In this document: positions 8,043 through 16,818 of the stretch, in pieces
How positions within the stretch are numbered: the stretch's first letter is position 1
How the letters are laid out: each line of letters opens with the position of its first letter
Origin: CAYPNP01 sp964412195
GTDB taxonomy: Bacteria; Acidobacteriota; JAAYUB01
Assembly (NCBI GenBank): GCA_964412195.1
Contig: CAYPNP010000017.1
Coordinates: forward strand, 47,026 to 111,025
DNA length: 64,000 nt
Direction: 5' to 3'
Notes under the pieces: model-generated
The model's database searches: none
Told to the model about the DNA's origin: nothing
What the model saw: only the letters and a program-made list of their open reading frames with translations
Position numbers and translations under genes: made by a program

Positions 8043-8543
8043 TCACGTCCCGTCGGCTCCGATGGCCACGGTGACCGGTACCGCGCCGAGCGCCTCAGGG
8101 AGGACGCGCGGGTCCAGCTCCACCAGGAAGCCGCGCCTGCCGCCGTTGATGTAAATCGCCGGCAGCTCCAGGATGGTGGCCTCCACGTAGACCGGCAGCC
8201 GGCTCCGCTGGCCGAAGGGGCTGATGCCGCCCACCGTGTAGCCGGTCAGCCGCTGGGCCGTGGCCGGATCCGCGGGCGCGACCTGCTTGACGCCCAGGTG
8301 CCTGGCCAACTGCTTCGTGGAGACTTCCCGATCGCCATGCATCAGCATCACGAAGGCGTGCTTCGGGTCGCTCTGGAAAATGAGCGTCTTGACGACCGCG
8401 TGCTCGTCCGCGCCCAGGCAGCGCGCCGCATGGGCGGTGCCGCCGTGCTCCTCGTACGGATAGTGCGCTGCGCGGAAGGGGATCCGCCGGTCGCGCAGGA
8501 AGCGTACCGCCGGAGTGACCGGGACGTCGTCCTTGGCCACCAT
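8043..8543 (-). CDS. YbaK/EbsC-type aminoacyl-tRNA deacylase
   Basis: 166 residues. The start at 8543 lies 2 bp after the stop of the upstream exporter gene, with GGAGG inside that gene's last codons, so the two form one operon. The protein is the single-domain YbaK/ProX fold: AHYPYEEHGGTAHAA, then the invariant Lys in AVVKTLIFQ, the VSTKQLARHLG segment and GYTVGGISPFG, which lines the active site. These enzymes hydrolyse mischarged tRNA (Cys-tRNA-Pro or Ala-tRNA-Pro). Which one applies is not decidable from the sequence. Confidence 0.9.
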   Translation of the reverse strand: MVAKDDVPVTPAVRFLRDRRIPFRAAHYPYEEHGGTAHAARCLGADEHAVVKTLIFQSDPKHAFVMLMHGDREVSTKQLARHLGVKQVAPADPATAQRLTGYTVGGISPFGQRSRLPVYVEATILELPAIYINGGRRGFLVELDPRVLPEALGAVPVTVAIGADGT

Positions 8544-8545
8544 GG

Positions 8546-9301
8546 CTACCTCCACTGGTCCCAGAGCAGCTTGGCCGTGATGGCCAGCGCCACCGAGATG
8601 AAGATGGGTCGGATCAGCCGCGCCCCCCGCTTCACCACCAGCCCGGCTCCGATCCGGGCTCCGACGATCTCGCCGGCGGCCATCGCCAAGCCCTCCGCCA
8701 GCCAGACGTGGCCACCGATGGCGAAGACGGCCAGCGCGGCGACATTGGAGGTGAAGTTCATCACCTTGGTCCAGCCGGTGGCCTTGGTCATGTTGAAGCC
8801 CAGCACCAGCATGATGGCCAGCACCCAGAAGGAACCCACCCCCGGGCCGAAGAAGCCGTCGTAGAAGCCGAAGCCCAGGCCGGCCGCGGCGAAGAACGGG
8901 AACAGCTTCATCCGGGGCGGGTGGTCGTGGAAGCCCAGCCGCGGCGAGACCAGGACGTACACGGCGATGCTCACCAGGAACCACGGGATGATGGCCCGCA
9001 GGAGCTCCGGGCTGAGCCGCTGCACCGTCCAGGCGCCGAGGGCCGCTCCCACGAAGGTGAAGGCGATGCCCGGCCCGCATTCCCGCAGCCTCACGGTGCC
9101 CGACTGGACGAAGTGGCGGGTGGCGCTGCCCGAGCCGAAGCTGGACTGCAGCTTGTTGGTCCCCAGGGCCGCCTGGGGCGGCAGCCCCACGCCCAGCAGC
9201 ACGGGCAGGGTGATCAGCCCGCCGCCGCCGGCGATGGAGTCCAGCAGGCCGGCCCCGAGGCCGGCGCCGAACAGGACCGGGTATTGCCAGGCTGGGAGCA
9301 T
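8546..9301 (-). CDS. TauE/SafE (TSUP) family sulfite/organosulfonate exporter-like permease
   Basis: 251 residues with about eight hydrophobic segments in two halves. It has the family hallmarks: GAGLGAGLLDSIAGGGGLIT at the N-terminus with LGTNKLQSSFGSGSA, and the second-half equivalent GFYDGFFGPGVGSF followed by TGWTKVMNFTSNVAAL. TSUP members export sulfite, sulfoacetate or related anions, or act in sulfur uptake. Substrate is unknown. The start at 9301 follows AAAGGA. A TACAAT box on the minus strand near 9365 could serve as a -10 element. It leads an operon with the deacylase gene. Confidence 0.9.
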   Translation of the reverse strand: MLPAWQYPVLFGAGLGAGLLDSIAGGGGLITLPVLLGVGLPPQAALGTNKLQSSFGSGSATRHFVQSGTVRLRECGPGIAFTFVGAALGAWTVQRLSPELLRAIIPWFLVSIAVYVLVSPRLGFHDHPPRMKLFPFFAAAGLGFGFYDGFFGPGVGSFWVLAIMLVLGFNMTKATGWTKVMNFTSNVAALAVFAIGGHVWLAEGLAMAAGEIVGARIGAGLVVKRGARLIRPIFISVALAITAKLLWDQWR

Positions 9302-9415
9302 CGGGTTCCTTTCACCGGGCCGCCGGCGCCGCGGGGAGCCCGGCGGCGCGGCAGTAAAGCGCCATTGTATCGCAGAGGTGGGGGGAGGGTGAATAGATGT
9401 TTCCGCAGAATGACT

Positions 9416-9511
9416 ATGGACGATAGACCATGGACGATGGTCTATGGTCTATGGTCCACCGTCGATTACGTGCACGATCACGATTACGATCGACGATTAC
9501 GATCGATTGCG
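9416..9511. repeat. Composite repeat: GGACGATGG block then CGATTACGATTACGAGCACG block
   Basis: 9416-9464 is GGACGATAGACCATGG/GGTCTATGG units. 9470-9511 is tandem CGATTACGAT/CGACGATTACG units. Both families recur elsewhere in the window, always between genes except at 58.99-59.22 kb. Confidence 0.88.
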
Positions 9512-9537
9512 GGAGCAGATCCCCGTCGTTTCCCCGA

Positions 9538-9566
9538 TTGTTCCCCGCCGCAAAACACGGTATGAT
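9538..9566 (+). promoter_or_regulatory. Candidate sigma-70-type promoter of the MscS-CNBD gene
   Basis: TTGTTC at 9538-9543 and TATGAT at 9561-9566 with a 17 bp spacer. Initiation would fall at about 9573-9575, coinciding with the ATG at 9574 and leaving little or no leader. No Shine-Dalgarno sequence precedes that ATG. Confidence 0.45.
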
Positions 9567-9573
9567 ACGCGCC

Positions 9574-11016
9574 ATGATCGAGACATTCCTGCACTTCACG
9601 ACCAGCGGTGCGTTTCTCCTCGTCATCGTGCTCCTGGCCGTCGCCGGGCGGTTCCAGCCAACCATCCGGAAGCGTTACAAGCTGCTCATCCTGGTGCTGG
9701 CCGTGCAGCTCTTCCGGGACGCGGTCGCCTACCTGAAACTGCCGCTGCCCGTTTGGGCGGCGAAGCTCGTCGACACGATCTTCATCCTGTTGCTGGTGTC
9801 CTTCTTCGTGTTCCTGCTGCGGGACATCATCGTCAGCTGGGTCAACCGCCGGGGCGTCCGGGTCTCCAAGCTGGTCTGGGACGTGGCGGTGGTGATCATC
9901 TACACCGCCCTCATCCTCACGGTGGTGAAGTTCGTCTTCGGCGTGGACATCACCCTCTTCCTCACCACCTCGGCCATCCTGACCGCCGTCGTCGGCCTGG
10001 CATTGCAGGACACCCTCAGCAACCTCGTCGCCGGCGTGGTGTTCCACTTCGAGGACTCCCTCAACCTGGGCGACTGGGTGGAGATCGACGGCATCGTCGG
10101 CGAAGTGCGCGACCTCTCCTGGAGAGCGGTCCGGGTGATGACCACCGCCGGCGAGATGCAGGTCATCCCCAACCACGAATTCACCCGGAAGCGGTTCTGT
10201 AACCTCACCCGGGTGGGGGCGGCGCGCGACATCTTCATCGGCACCAGCTACAACGACGACCCCGACCTCGTGATGGGGATTCTCCGCCGGGCGGCGCTCT
10301 CCACCCCCGGGATCCGCTGGGACCCCGAGCCCCAGGCCATCATCTGGAAATTCATGGATTTCGCCATCGAGTACCGGCTGCGGGTCTGGATCTACAACTA
10401 CCAGGGCTTCCACCGCACCGAGGGGGCGGTCCGACGCACCGCCTGGTACTTCTTCCAGGAGCACGGCATCTCCATCCCCTTCCCCATCCGGACCGTCTAC
10501 ATGGCCGAGCGGCCCCCCGCCGCCGCCGCGCCTGACACGGGCAAGGTGCTGGAGGGGCTCCGCGGCATCGACATGTTCCGGCACTTCAACGACGAGGAGC
10601 TGGCCGACATCGCCTCCTACACCCGACTGTGCGAGTATCCTCCCGGCACCGTCATCGCGGTGGAGGGGGAGACCGGCGACACCATGGTCATCGTCCTCAA
10701 GGGCAAGGTGGACGTGCGCAAGGGGGGCCGCACCCTGGCCACCCTCGGCCCGCAGGACATCTTCGGCGAGATCGCCCTGTTCACCGGCGAGCCCCGCGGC
10801 GCCACGGGCGTGGCCGCCACCAGGATCGAGGTGCTGGTGGTGCGCAAGGAGGGCTTCGACCGCATCCTGAAGCAGAACGAGGGCTTTATCGCCAAGATCG
10901 AGGAGATGATCAACGAGCGGTTGCAGGCCACCCAGGCGGCCGCCGACGCCGAGGAAGGGCAGAAGTCCCGCCAGGGCATCCTCAGCCAGATCCGCCGGTA
11001 CCTCCTCGGCGGGTAA
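9574..11016 (+). CDS. MscS-family channel with C-terminal cyclic nucleotide-binding domain
   Basis: 480 residues from ATG 9574 (ATG 9562 is also in frame; upstream codons lie in repeat DNA). The N-terminal third has about four hydrophobic segments. The MscS core follows: TTSAILTAVVGLALQDTLSN pore-lining helix, then LGDWVEIDGIVGEVRDLSWR and IPNHEF, the beta-domain signature. Residues about 330-450 are a cyclic nucleotide-binding domain, with the phosphate-binding cassette FGEIALFTGEPRGAT including its Arg. This matches the bCNG group of MscS relatives, which are gated by cNMP rather than mainly by tension. Ligand preference is unknown. It is convergent with yaiI. Confidence 0.88.
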   Translation: MIETFLHFTTSGAFLLVIVLLAVAGRFQPTIRKRYKLLILVLAVQLFRDAVAYLKLPLPVWAAKLVDTIFILLLVSFFVFLLRDIIVSWVNRRGVRVSKLVWDVAVVIIYTALILTVVKFVFGVDITLFLTTSAILTAVVGLALQDTLSNLVAGVVFHFEDSLNLGDWVEIDGIVGEVRDLSWRAVRVMTTAGEMQVIPNHEFTRKRFCNLTRVGAARDIFIGTSYNDDPDLVMGILRRAALSTPGIRWDPEPQAIIWKFMDFAIEYRLRVWIYNYQGFHRTEGAVRRTAWYFFQEHGISIPFPIRTVYMAERPPAAAAPDTGKVLEGLRGIDMFRHFNDEELADIASYTRLCEYPPGTVIAVEGETGDTMVIVLKGKVDVRKGGRTLATLGPQDIFGEIALFTGEPRGATGVAATRIEVLVVRKEGFDRILKQNEGFIAKIEEMINERLQATQAAADAEEGQKSRQGILSQIRRYLLGG

Positions 11017-11018
11017 CA

Positions 11019-11239
11019 GACCACGAAATACACGAAACACACGAAAGAGCTCAGAACAGAAACCACGAACCACACCAACCACACGAACTGAACCACGAAA
11101 TACACAAAATACAAGAAAGGGATCAAACCGGAATCAAGGGCAGCATTTGTCTGCTCACCACATCAAACCCGTTGGTGTGGTTCGTGTGGTTCGTGGTTTG
11201 TGTTTGGGACTTTTCGTGTGTTTCGTGTATTTCGTGGTC
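11019..11239. repeat. Inverted repeat of ACCACGAAATACACGAAAC motif
   Basis: The left arm 11019-11046 and right arm 11212-11239 are near-perfect reverse complements over about 28 bp, followed inward by degenerate units of the same family (ACCACGAACCACACC versus GGTGTGGTTCGTGTGG). It lies between convergent genes. Single copies of the motif occur at 19881-19912, 21872-21900 and 40036-40120. Confidence 0.9.
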
Positions 11240-11690
11240 AGTTTCTGCGGATGGATTGGATGGCTTCGTCGAGGCGCTGCAGGAAGCGGGAGCGGTCCTT
11301 CTTCGTGAACGGTGGCGGGCCGCCGCCGGCGATGGCCCCGAAGTCGCGCAGCTGGGTCATCAGGTCCCGCGTGGCCAGGGCGTCGCCGATGTTCTCGTCG
11401 GTGTAGACGCGGCCCGCCGGGGTGACCACCCGGGCGCCGCCGCGGACGCACCGCGCCGCCAGCGGGATGTCGGTCGTGACCACGACATCGCCCGCGCCGG
11501 CGTGTTCGGCGATCCAGTCGTCGGCGGCGTTGAACTGGCCCTCCACCAGGACCAGCGCCACGTTCCCGCCCTCCGGCCGGCGCATCGGTTTGTTGGCCAC
11601 CAGCACGACCTTGAGCTGATAGCGCCGCGCCACCCGGTAGACCTCCTCCTTGACTGGGCACGCATCGGCGTCGACAAAGATGGTCGGCAT
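11238..11690 (-). CDS. YaiI/YqxD family protein (DUF188)
   Basis: 150 residues, matching the YaiI/YqxD/DUF188 family along its whole length. Diagnostic segments are FVDADACPVKEEVYRVA at the N-terminus, VVTTDIPLAARC in the middle, VYTDENIGDALATRDL, and the C-terminal GGGPPPFTKKDRSRFLQRLD. The fold is PIN-like and the acidic residues suggest a nuclease-type metal site, but no activity is established. The start at 11690 follows AAGGAG. The stop codon adjoins the inverted repeat. Confidence 0.92.
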   Translation of the reverse strand: MPTIFVDADACPVKEEVYRVARRYQLKVVLVANKPMRRPEGGNVALVLVEGQFNAADDWIAEHAGAGDVVVTTDIPLAARCVRGGARVVTPAGRVYTDENIGDALATRDLMTQLRDFGAIAGGGPPPFTKKDRSRFLQRLDEAIQSIRRN

Positions 11691-11830
11691 CCTCGCTCCT
11701 TTTCAAAGCGGTGATTCGGCGCCCCGCCGGCACATCGCCTCCGCGGCCTGACCGGGCACCTCATCTTAAAACCGGCTGGAGGCCGGCGCTCCAAAGAAAA
11801 CGCCGGCCCCAACGGACCGGCGGATTGACT

Positions 11831-11874
11831 TCAAAGTTCGATGTTCAGCGTTCGATGTTCGATGTTCGGTTTGC
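11831..11874. repeat. GTTCGATGTTCAGC repeat block
   Basis: Tandem GTTCGATGTTC(A/G) units just downstream of the ammonia-lyase gene. The family recurs at 28198-28310, 32953-33062, 40128-40165 and 59083-59130. Confidence 0.85.
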
Positions 11875-11880
11875 GGCTTC

Positions 11881-13404
11881 CTACTCCAGGCTTCCGACAG
11901 CCGCTTCCACCGCCTCGAGGATCTCGCACCGCTGCACCAGCGCCTTCATGGTGTTGTGGTCCGGGAAGAGCGGCCGGTCCACGTCCAGGTGGGCGACGTG
12001 CTTGCGCACCACCTCGCGCGCTGTCTGGACGCCCTTGCCGAAGGCGAACTCCCGGAAGTCCAGGCCCTGCGCGGCGGCCATGAATTCGATGCCGAGCACG
12101 CCGTACGCGTTGTCCATGATCTGGTGGTTTTTGAGCGCCGTGTTCATGCCCATGGAGACGAAGTCCTCCTGGTCGGCCGCGGCCGGGATGGACTGGATCG
12201 AGGCGGGCATGCACAGGATCCGCTGCTCCACGATCATCATGTCGGCGGTGTATTGGGACAGCATCAGGCCGGAGAACATCCCCGCACCCTTGGTCAGGAA
12301 CGCCGGCAGGCCGACGCTCAGGGCCGGGTTGGTCAGCCGGTTGAGGCGCCGCTCGCTCAGGACGCAGACCATGGTGATGGCCGCGCCGGCCATGTCCATG
12401 GGCAGGCACACCGGCGAGCCCTGGAAGTTGGCGCCGGTCAGCGTCAGGCGGTGCTCCGGCAGGAAGATCGGGTTGTCGCCAACGCCGTTGAGCTCGATCT
12501 CGATCTGCGACTTGGCGTAGGCCACCGCGTCGTGGGCCGCGCCGATGACCTGCGGGGACGAGCGCATGGAGTAGGCGTCCTGCACCTTCATCTTGAGCTT
12601 GCCGGTCTGGAGGTCGCTGCCGGCGATGCACTTCAGGATGGCCTTGGCGCTCCGTTGGGCCCCGGCGAAGCCGCGCACCTCATGTAGCCGGATGTCGTAC
12701 GGCTTCAGGTTGGCGAACAGCGCCTCCAGGCTCATGGCGCAGGCGATCTCGGCCTGCTTCAGCCAGCGGTTCATGTCGTAGACGTGGACGGCGCTCATGG
12801 CCGTGAGGAGGTTCGAGCCGTTGATGGCGGCCAGGCCGTCGCGCGCCTGCAAGCCGGGGACCGGGATGCCGGCGCGCTCCAGCGCGAGCTTGCCCGGCAG
12901 CCGCTCGCCCTTGTAGAAGGCCTCGCCCTCGCCCATCATCAGGAGGGCGATCTGGGACATGGGCGCCAGGTCGCCGCACGCGCCCACGGAACCCTTCTGG
13001 CAGACCACCGGCGTGACGCCCTTGTTGAGCATGTCCACGAAGGTCTGGGTGATCTCCAGGCGGGAGCCCGAGTTGCCGTGGGCGTGGACGTTGATCCGGC
13101 CGGCCATGGCGCCGCGGACGTACTCGATGGGCACCGGGTCCCCGATGCCGGCGGCGTGGTTGTAGATCAGGTAGCGCTGGAACTGCTGGACCTGCTCGTC
13201 GGTGAGGACCACCTCGGAGAACTCGCCGATGCCGGTGTTGACGCCGTACATGATCTCGCGCGCCTTGACCTTCTCCTCCAGCATGGCGCGGCAGGCGTTG
13301 ATCCGCTCCTTGGCGGCGGGGGCCAGCTCCACTTTCTCGCCGTGGCGGGCGATGCGGACGAGCTTCTCGACGGTCAGGCCGGAACCATCCAGTACGATTG
13401 CCAT
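11881..13404 (-). CDS. hutH: Aromatic amino acid (histidine-type) ammonia-lyase with Ala-Cys-Gly MIO triad
   Basis: 507 residues, full length for HAL/PAL. It should remove ammonia from an amino acid, by family histidine to urocanate. Conserved parts are present: YGVNTGIG (active Tyr53), NHAAGIG with the His found in HAL rather than PAL, SMRSSPQVIGA, and the GDNPIF loop. The MIO-forming triad, normally Ala-Ser-Gly, reads GACGDLAP here, so Cys133 replaces the Ser (codon TGC). Studies of the Pseudomonas putida enzyme reported that a Ser-to-Cys exchange at this site keeps activity, so function is plausible. GAGGAG precedes the start. No hutU, hutI or hutG is nearby, so histidine catabolism is not certain. 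Confidence 0.88.
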   Translation of the reverse strand: MAIVLDGSGLTVEKLVRIARHGEKVELAPAAKERINACRAMLEEKVKAREIMYGVNTGIGEFSEVVLTDEQVQQFQRYLIYNHAAGIGDPVPIEYVRGAMAGRINVHAHGNSGSRLEITQTFVDMLNKGVTPVVCQKGSVGACGDLAPMSQIALLMMGEGEAFYKGERLPGKLALERAGIPVPGLQARDGLAAINGSNLLTAMSAVHVYDMNRWLKQAEIACAMSLEALFANLKPYDIRLHEVRGFAGAQRSAKAILKCIAGSDLQTGKLKMKVQDAYSMRSSPQVIGAAHDAVAYAKSQIEIELNGVGDNPIFLPEHRLTLTGANFQGSPVCLPMDMAGAAITMVCVLSERRLNRLTNPALSVGLPAFLTKGAGMFSGLMLSQYTADMMIVEQRILCMPASIQSIPAAADQEDFVSMGMNTALKNHQIMDNAYGVLGIEFMAAAQGLDFREFAFGKGVQTAREVVRKHVAHLDVDRPLFPDHNTMKALVQRCEILEAVEAAVGSLE

Positions 13405-13505
13405 AGCCGAACTCCTCGGGTGGATTCAAAGGAAGACAGCTTAACACTTTTACCGGCGGCGGTCACGGGGAAATACAGCCTCTTTGCAAAATTCCAGTGC
13501 CTGTG

Positions 13506-13621
13506 ACCATGGACGATAGACGATGGACCATGGACGATGGACCATGGACGATGGACCATGGACGATGGACGATAGACCATGGTCTATGGTCTATGGTCCA
13601 TGGTCTATGGTCCATGGTCTG
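13506..13621. repeat. Inverted repeat of GGACGATGGACCAT motif
   Basis: The left half is tandem ATGGACGATGGACC units and the right half is tandem ATGGTCTATGGTCC. The centre is a perfect 16-bp palindrome, ATAGACCATGGTCTAT. It lies between divergently transcribed hutH and addA-like genes, so promoters for one or both may overlap it. Confidence 0.9.
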
Positions 13622-13680
13622 TCTGCCCATCCACCTTCCCCCTCCTTGTCATCCCCCCGCCCCTGTGATTAAATGGCGGC

Positions 13681-16600
13681 ATGACCCGACCGCTGAGCGC
13701 ACTCCGGACCCAACCCGAAATCTGCCGCGTCGACGCGTCGGCCGGCTCCGGCAAGACCCGTCAGCTGGCGCTCCGCTACATCGCCCTGCTGCTGGACCCC
13801 GCCCTGCGCGCCCAGCCCCGCGAGATCCTCGCCGTGACCTTCACCAACAAGGCGGCGCGCGAGATGCAGGAGCGCATCCTCCGCTATCTGAAGCTGTGCG
13901 CCCTGGACAGCCGAGCCGACATCGAAGCGGAGCTCCGGGACGAGGTCGGGAATCCCGTCGAAGTCTGCCCGAAGGACATGTATGCCCTCGGAGAGGATCG
14001 GGATCCGGCGGACGTCCGCTCCCGCGCGCGAGCGCAGGTGAACTCCATCCTCGCGGCCTGGCACGATTTCCACGTCAACACCATCGACTCGTTCCTCACC
14101 ACACTGGCCAAGGCCACCGCCCTGGAGCTGGCACTGGCGCCGGATTTCGAGACCGAACTGGAGCCGGATGTCTACCTCGAGCTCGCGATCCGCTCCCTCC
14201 TCGAGCCGCTGGACGCGGAGACCCGCTCGCGGCACGCCGACATCCTGGACTTCTTCCAGACCACCCGCGAGCTCAAGGGCGACGTGGGCTGGGACCTGGC
14301 CGCCGTCTTCCTGGAGACCGTCAGCCGCCTGTACCGGGTGGAAAGCACCCACGGCCGGCCGGTGGCGGCCAAGTTCGACCGGAAGGAGATGGAACGGCGT
14401 CTGGCCGCGCTGCGTGACTACCTCCGGCGCGAGATCCTGCCCGATATCGAGAGTGGGAATCTGTCCGTCCTGCGGAACGATCGGACCATCCAGGAATTCG
14501 TCGAGGGGGCGATGGACGAGTCCCTCCTCGTCTGGCTCTGCCGGCCGCGGGACAAGGTCTTCCCCAAGAAAATCCAGGATCGGGCGGGCGCCTGGGACGC
14601 CGTGCCGGGCTTGGCCCGCGCCTGCCTCGAGGCTTGGTCGCACCTCCGCATCGCCCCCGGACTGGGATTCTACCGCCGGGCCAAGGAGGCCCTCGCCGAG
14701 ACGGCGCGGACCGAGGGAAAGCTGCTCCTGGCCGGCCTCAACGAGCAGATGCTGGCCCAGCTCCAGGCCGACGGCGCCGTGCCGCGCATCTACCTCAAGC
14801 TCGGCGACCGCATCCGCCACTTCCTGGTGGACGAGTTCCAGGACACTTCGCCGCTGCAGTGGCGGGTGCTGTCCGTGCTGGTGGAGGAAACCCTCTCCCG
14901 CGGCGGCAGCCTCTTCTACGTCGGGGACAAGAAGCAGGCCATCTACGGCTTCCGCGGCAGCGAGTTCGAGCTGTTCGACCAGGCTGGCGACTTCCCTCCC
15001 TTCAAGGGCTTCTTCCGTGAAGAGAGGCTGCCGTTCAATTACCGTTGCGGCAAGCACATCCTCGAGTTCGTGGAAGAAGTTTTCTCTGAAAGGAGCTTGG
15101 GCGATTTCGCCGCCGCGAACAAGCTCGTCGGCGGCAGGGATGGGGACATCGTGGAAGTGCCGCGCCTGGCCGGCCACTTCGCCGCGGTCCACCAGGAGAG
15201 CGGCCAGCCGGGCGGTTACGTGGAGGTCCTCCCTGTCTCGGCCGCAGGGGAAGGCGCCGGTGACGAAGCCGGAGAGCCGCCGCCCGACGGCGAGGGCGAG
15301 GCTGACGAGGCCCTCGAGGATCGGGTGCTCCGGGAGCTGACCGGGGCGATCCGCCGGTGCGCGCCCGGGCGCGCCGCCTGGCGCGACGTGGCCGTGCTGG
15401 TCCGGAAAAACACCGAAGCCATCCAGGTGACGAACCACCTGTTGGCGAACGACATTCCGGCCATCTCCCCCACGGCCATGGCCCTGCTCTCGGCGCCGCG
15501 GATCCGCGAGATCCTCGACCTGCTGAAGTTCCTCGACAGCCCGCCGGACAACGTCTCCTTCGCCGGCTTCCTCCTGGGCGAGATCTTCCTGCGGTGGGCG
15601 GGCTGCGGGCCGGAGACGCTGCGTGTGTTCCTGCTGGAGAACCGCGGCCGGCGGGCCGTTTACACCGCGTTCCGGGACCGGTTCCCGGACCTGTGGCGTG
15701 ACGGCTTCCAGGAGCTGTTCGTCCGGGTGGGCTTCCTGCCGCCCTACGACCTGGTCCGTGCGGCGCTGGCCGCCTTCCGCGTGCCGGAGAACTTCCCCGG
15801 CGACCAGGCCATGCTCTACGGCTTCCTGGAGCTGCTGAAGGACCTCGAGGACCGCGGCGAGAACAGCCTGAAGATCCTGCTGGAGCGGGTGCGCGAGGCC
15901 GAGTCCGGCGCCGGGGCCGATTCGCTGGGCCGGGTCCGGATGCCCGCCTACGCCGACGCCGTCCAGGTGCTCACCATGCACAAGGCCAAGGGGCTGGAGT
16001 TCCCGGTGGTGATGCTGCCCTTCACCTACCTCGACCGGAAGCCCCTCACTTCCGTCTTCCTGGAAGGGACGGGGCGGGACGGCAGCGTGGCACTGCTGCC
16101 GTACTACGTCAACAAGACGGTGCGCCCCGAGCTGCCGGAGGCCGTCCGGAAACTTTATCACGAGCAGGTCACGAAGGATCTGATCGAGGAGCTGAACCTC
16201 CTGTACGTCGCCCTGACCCGGGCCGAGAGGGAGCTGTACGTGTTCCTGCCCGACTACGGCGGGTTCCAGGGGCGCTGGCGGCCGCCGGTGCCGCGCGAAT
16301 CCCGGCAGACGGGCTGTCCGGCAACCCCCGCGGAACTCCGGAAGAAGGACAAGCCGACACGGGAGCCGCCGCTCGTGCCCGAGCCGGCGCGGCAGCACCA
16401 CCCCTGGCAGATCCACCTGGTCCGCCGCCCGGTGGACCTGCGGGCGCTTCTGGACGAGGGCCGGTCCGAGCGGGCCGCCGCCGGGACGGAGCTTCACGAA
16501 ATCCTGGCCCGGGGCGAAGTGCCCGCCGGTCTGCCGCCGGCGTTCCGCCCGTTCTTCGAGCTGCCGGCCGGCACTCGGGCCGAATCCGAGAAGGAGATCG

Positions 16601-16818
16601 CCGACGCCACGGGCCAGGCGCACCGGATCGACCGCCTGGTCCATCGGCCCGACGGCTCCCTGGACGTGGTGGATTTCAAGACCGGCGCGGGCTCCCCGGA
16701 TTCCGACTGCGGCCAGATCCGGAAGTATCGCAAGCTGCTCCAGGAGATCTATCCCGGGCGGGTGATCCGCTGCTTCCTGCTGCACTGGGACAGCGGCGAG
16801 GTGGAGGAGGTGCCATGA
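13681..16818 (+). CDS. addA: AddA/RecB-like UvrD-family helicase-nuclease
   Basis: 1045 residues. It is an ATP-dependent helicase-nuclease for double-strand break end processing. The Walker A motif is ASAGSGKTRQLALR (about residue 20), followed by TFTNKAAREMQERI (motif Ia). Walker B is LVDEFQDTSPLQW (D384, E385), then GDKKQAIYGFRGSE (motif III) and LTMHKAKGLEFPVV (motif V region), and LLYVALTRA (motif VI). A C-terminal PD-(D/E)xK nuclease domain follows: GTELHEIL and DVVDFKTGAG (D998, K1000). No Shine-Dalgarno is obvious before the ATG. The stop overlaps the start of the next gene (ATGA), so the two are translationally coupled. AddA rather than RecB is favoured by the AddB-like partner. Confidence 0.85.
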   Translation: MTRPLSALRTQPEICRVDASAGSGKTRQLALRYIALLLDPALRAQPREILAVTFTNKAAREMQERILRYLKLCALDSRADIEAELRDEVGNPVEVCPKDMYALGEDRDPADVRSRARAQVNSILAAWHDFHVNTIDSFLTTLAKATALELALAPDFETELEPDVYLELAIRSLLEPLDAETRSRHADILDFFQTTRELKGDVGWDLAAVFLETVSRLYRVESTHGRPVAAKFDRKEMERRLAALRDYLRREILPDIESGNLSVLRNDRTIQEFVEGAMDESLLVWLCRPRDKVFPKKIQDRAGAWDAVPGLARACLEAWSHLRIAPGLGFYRRAKEALAETARTEGKLLLAGLNEQMLAQLQADGAVPRIYLKLGDRIRHFLVDEFQDTSPLQWRVLSVLVEETLSRGGSLFYVGDKKQAIYGFRGSEFELFDQAGDFPPFKGFFREERLPFNYRCGKHILEFVEEVFSERSLGDFAAANKLVGGRDGDIVEVPRLAGHFAAVHQESGQPGGYVEVLPVSAAGEGAGDEAGEPPPDGEGEADEALEDRVLRELTGAIRRCAPGRAAWRDVAVLVRKNTEAIQVTNHLLANDIPAISPTAMALLSAPRIREILDLLKFLDSPPDNVSFAGFLLGEIFLRWAGCGPETLRVFLLENRGRRAVYTAFRDRFPDLWRDGFQELFVRVGFLPPYDLVRAALAAFRVPENFPGDQAMLYGFLELLKDLEDRGENSLKILLERVREAESGAGADSLGRVRMPAYADAVQVLTMHKAKGLEFPVVMLPFTYLDRKPLTSVFLEGTGRDGSVALLPYYVNKTVRPELPEAVRKLYHEQVTKDLIEELNLLYVALTRAERELYVFLPDYGGFQGRWRPPVPRESRQTGCPATPAELRKKDKPTREPPLVPEPARQHHPWQIHLVRRPVDLRALLDEGRSERAAAGTELHEILARGEVPAGLPPAFRPFFELPAGTRAESEKEIADATGQAHRIDRLVHRPDGSLDVVDFKTGAGSPDSDCGQIRKYRKLLQEIYPGRVIRCFLLHWDSGEVEEVP

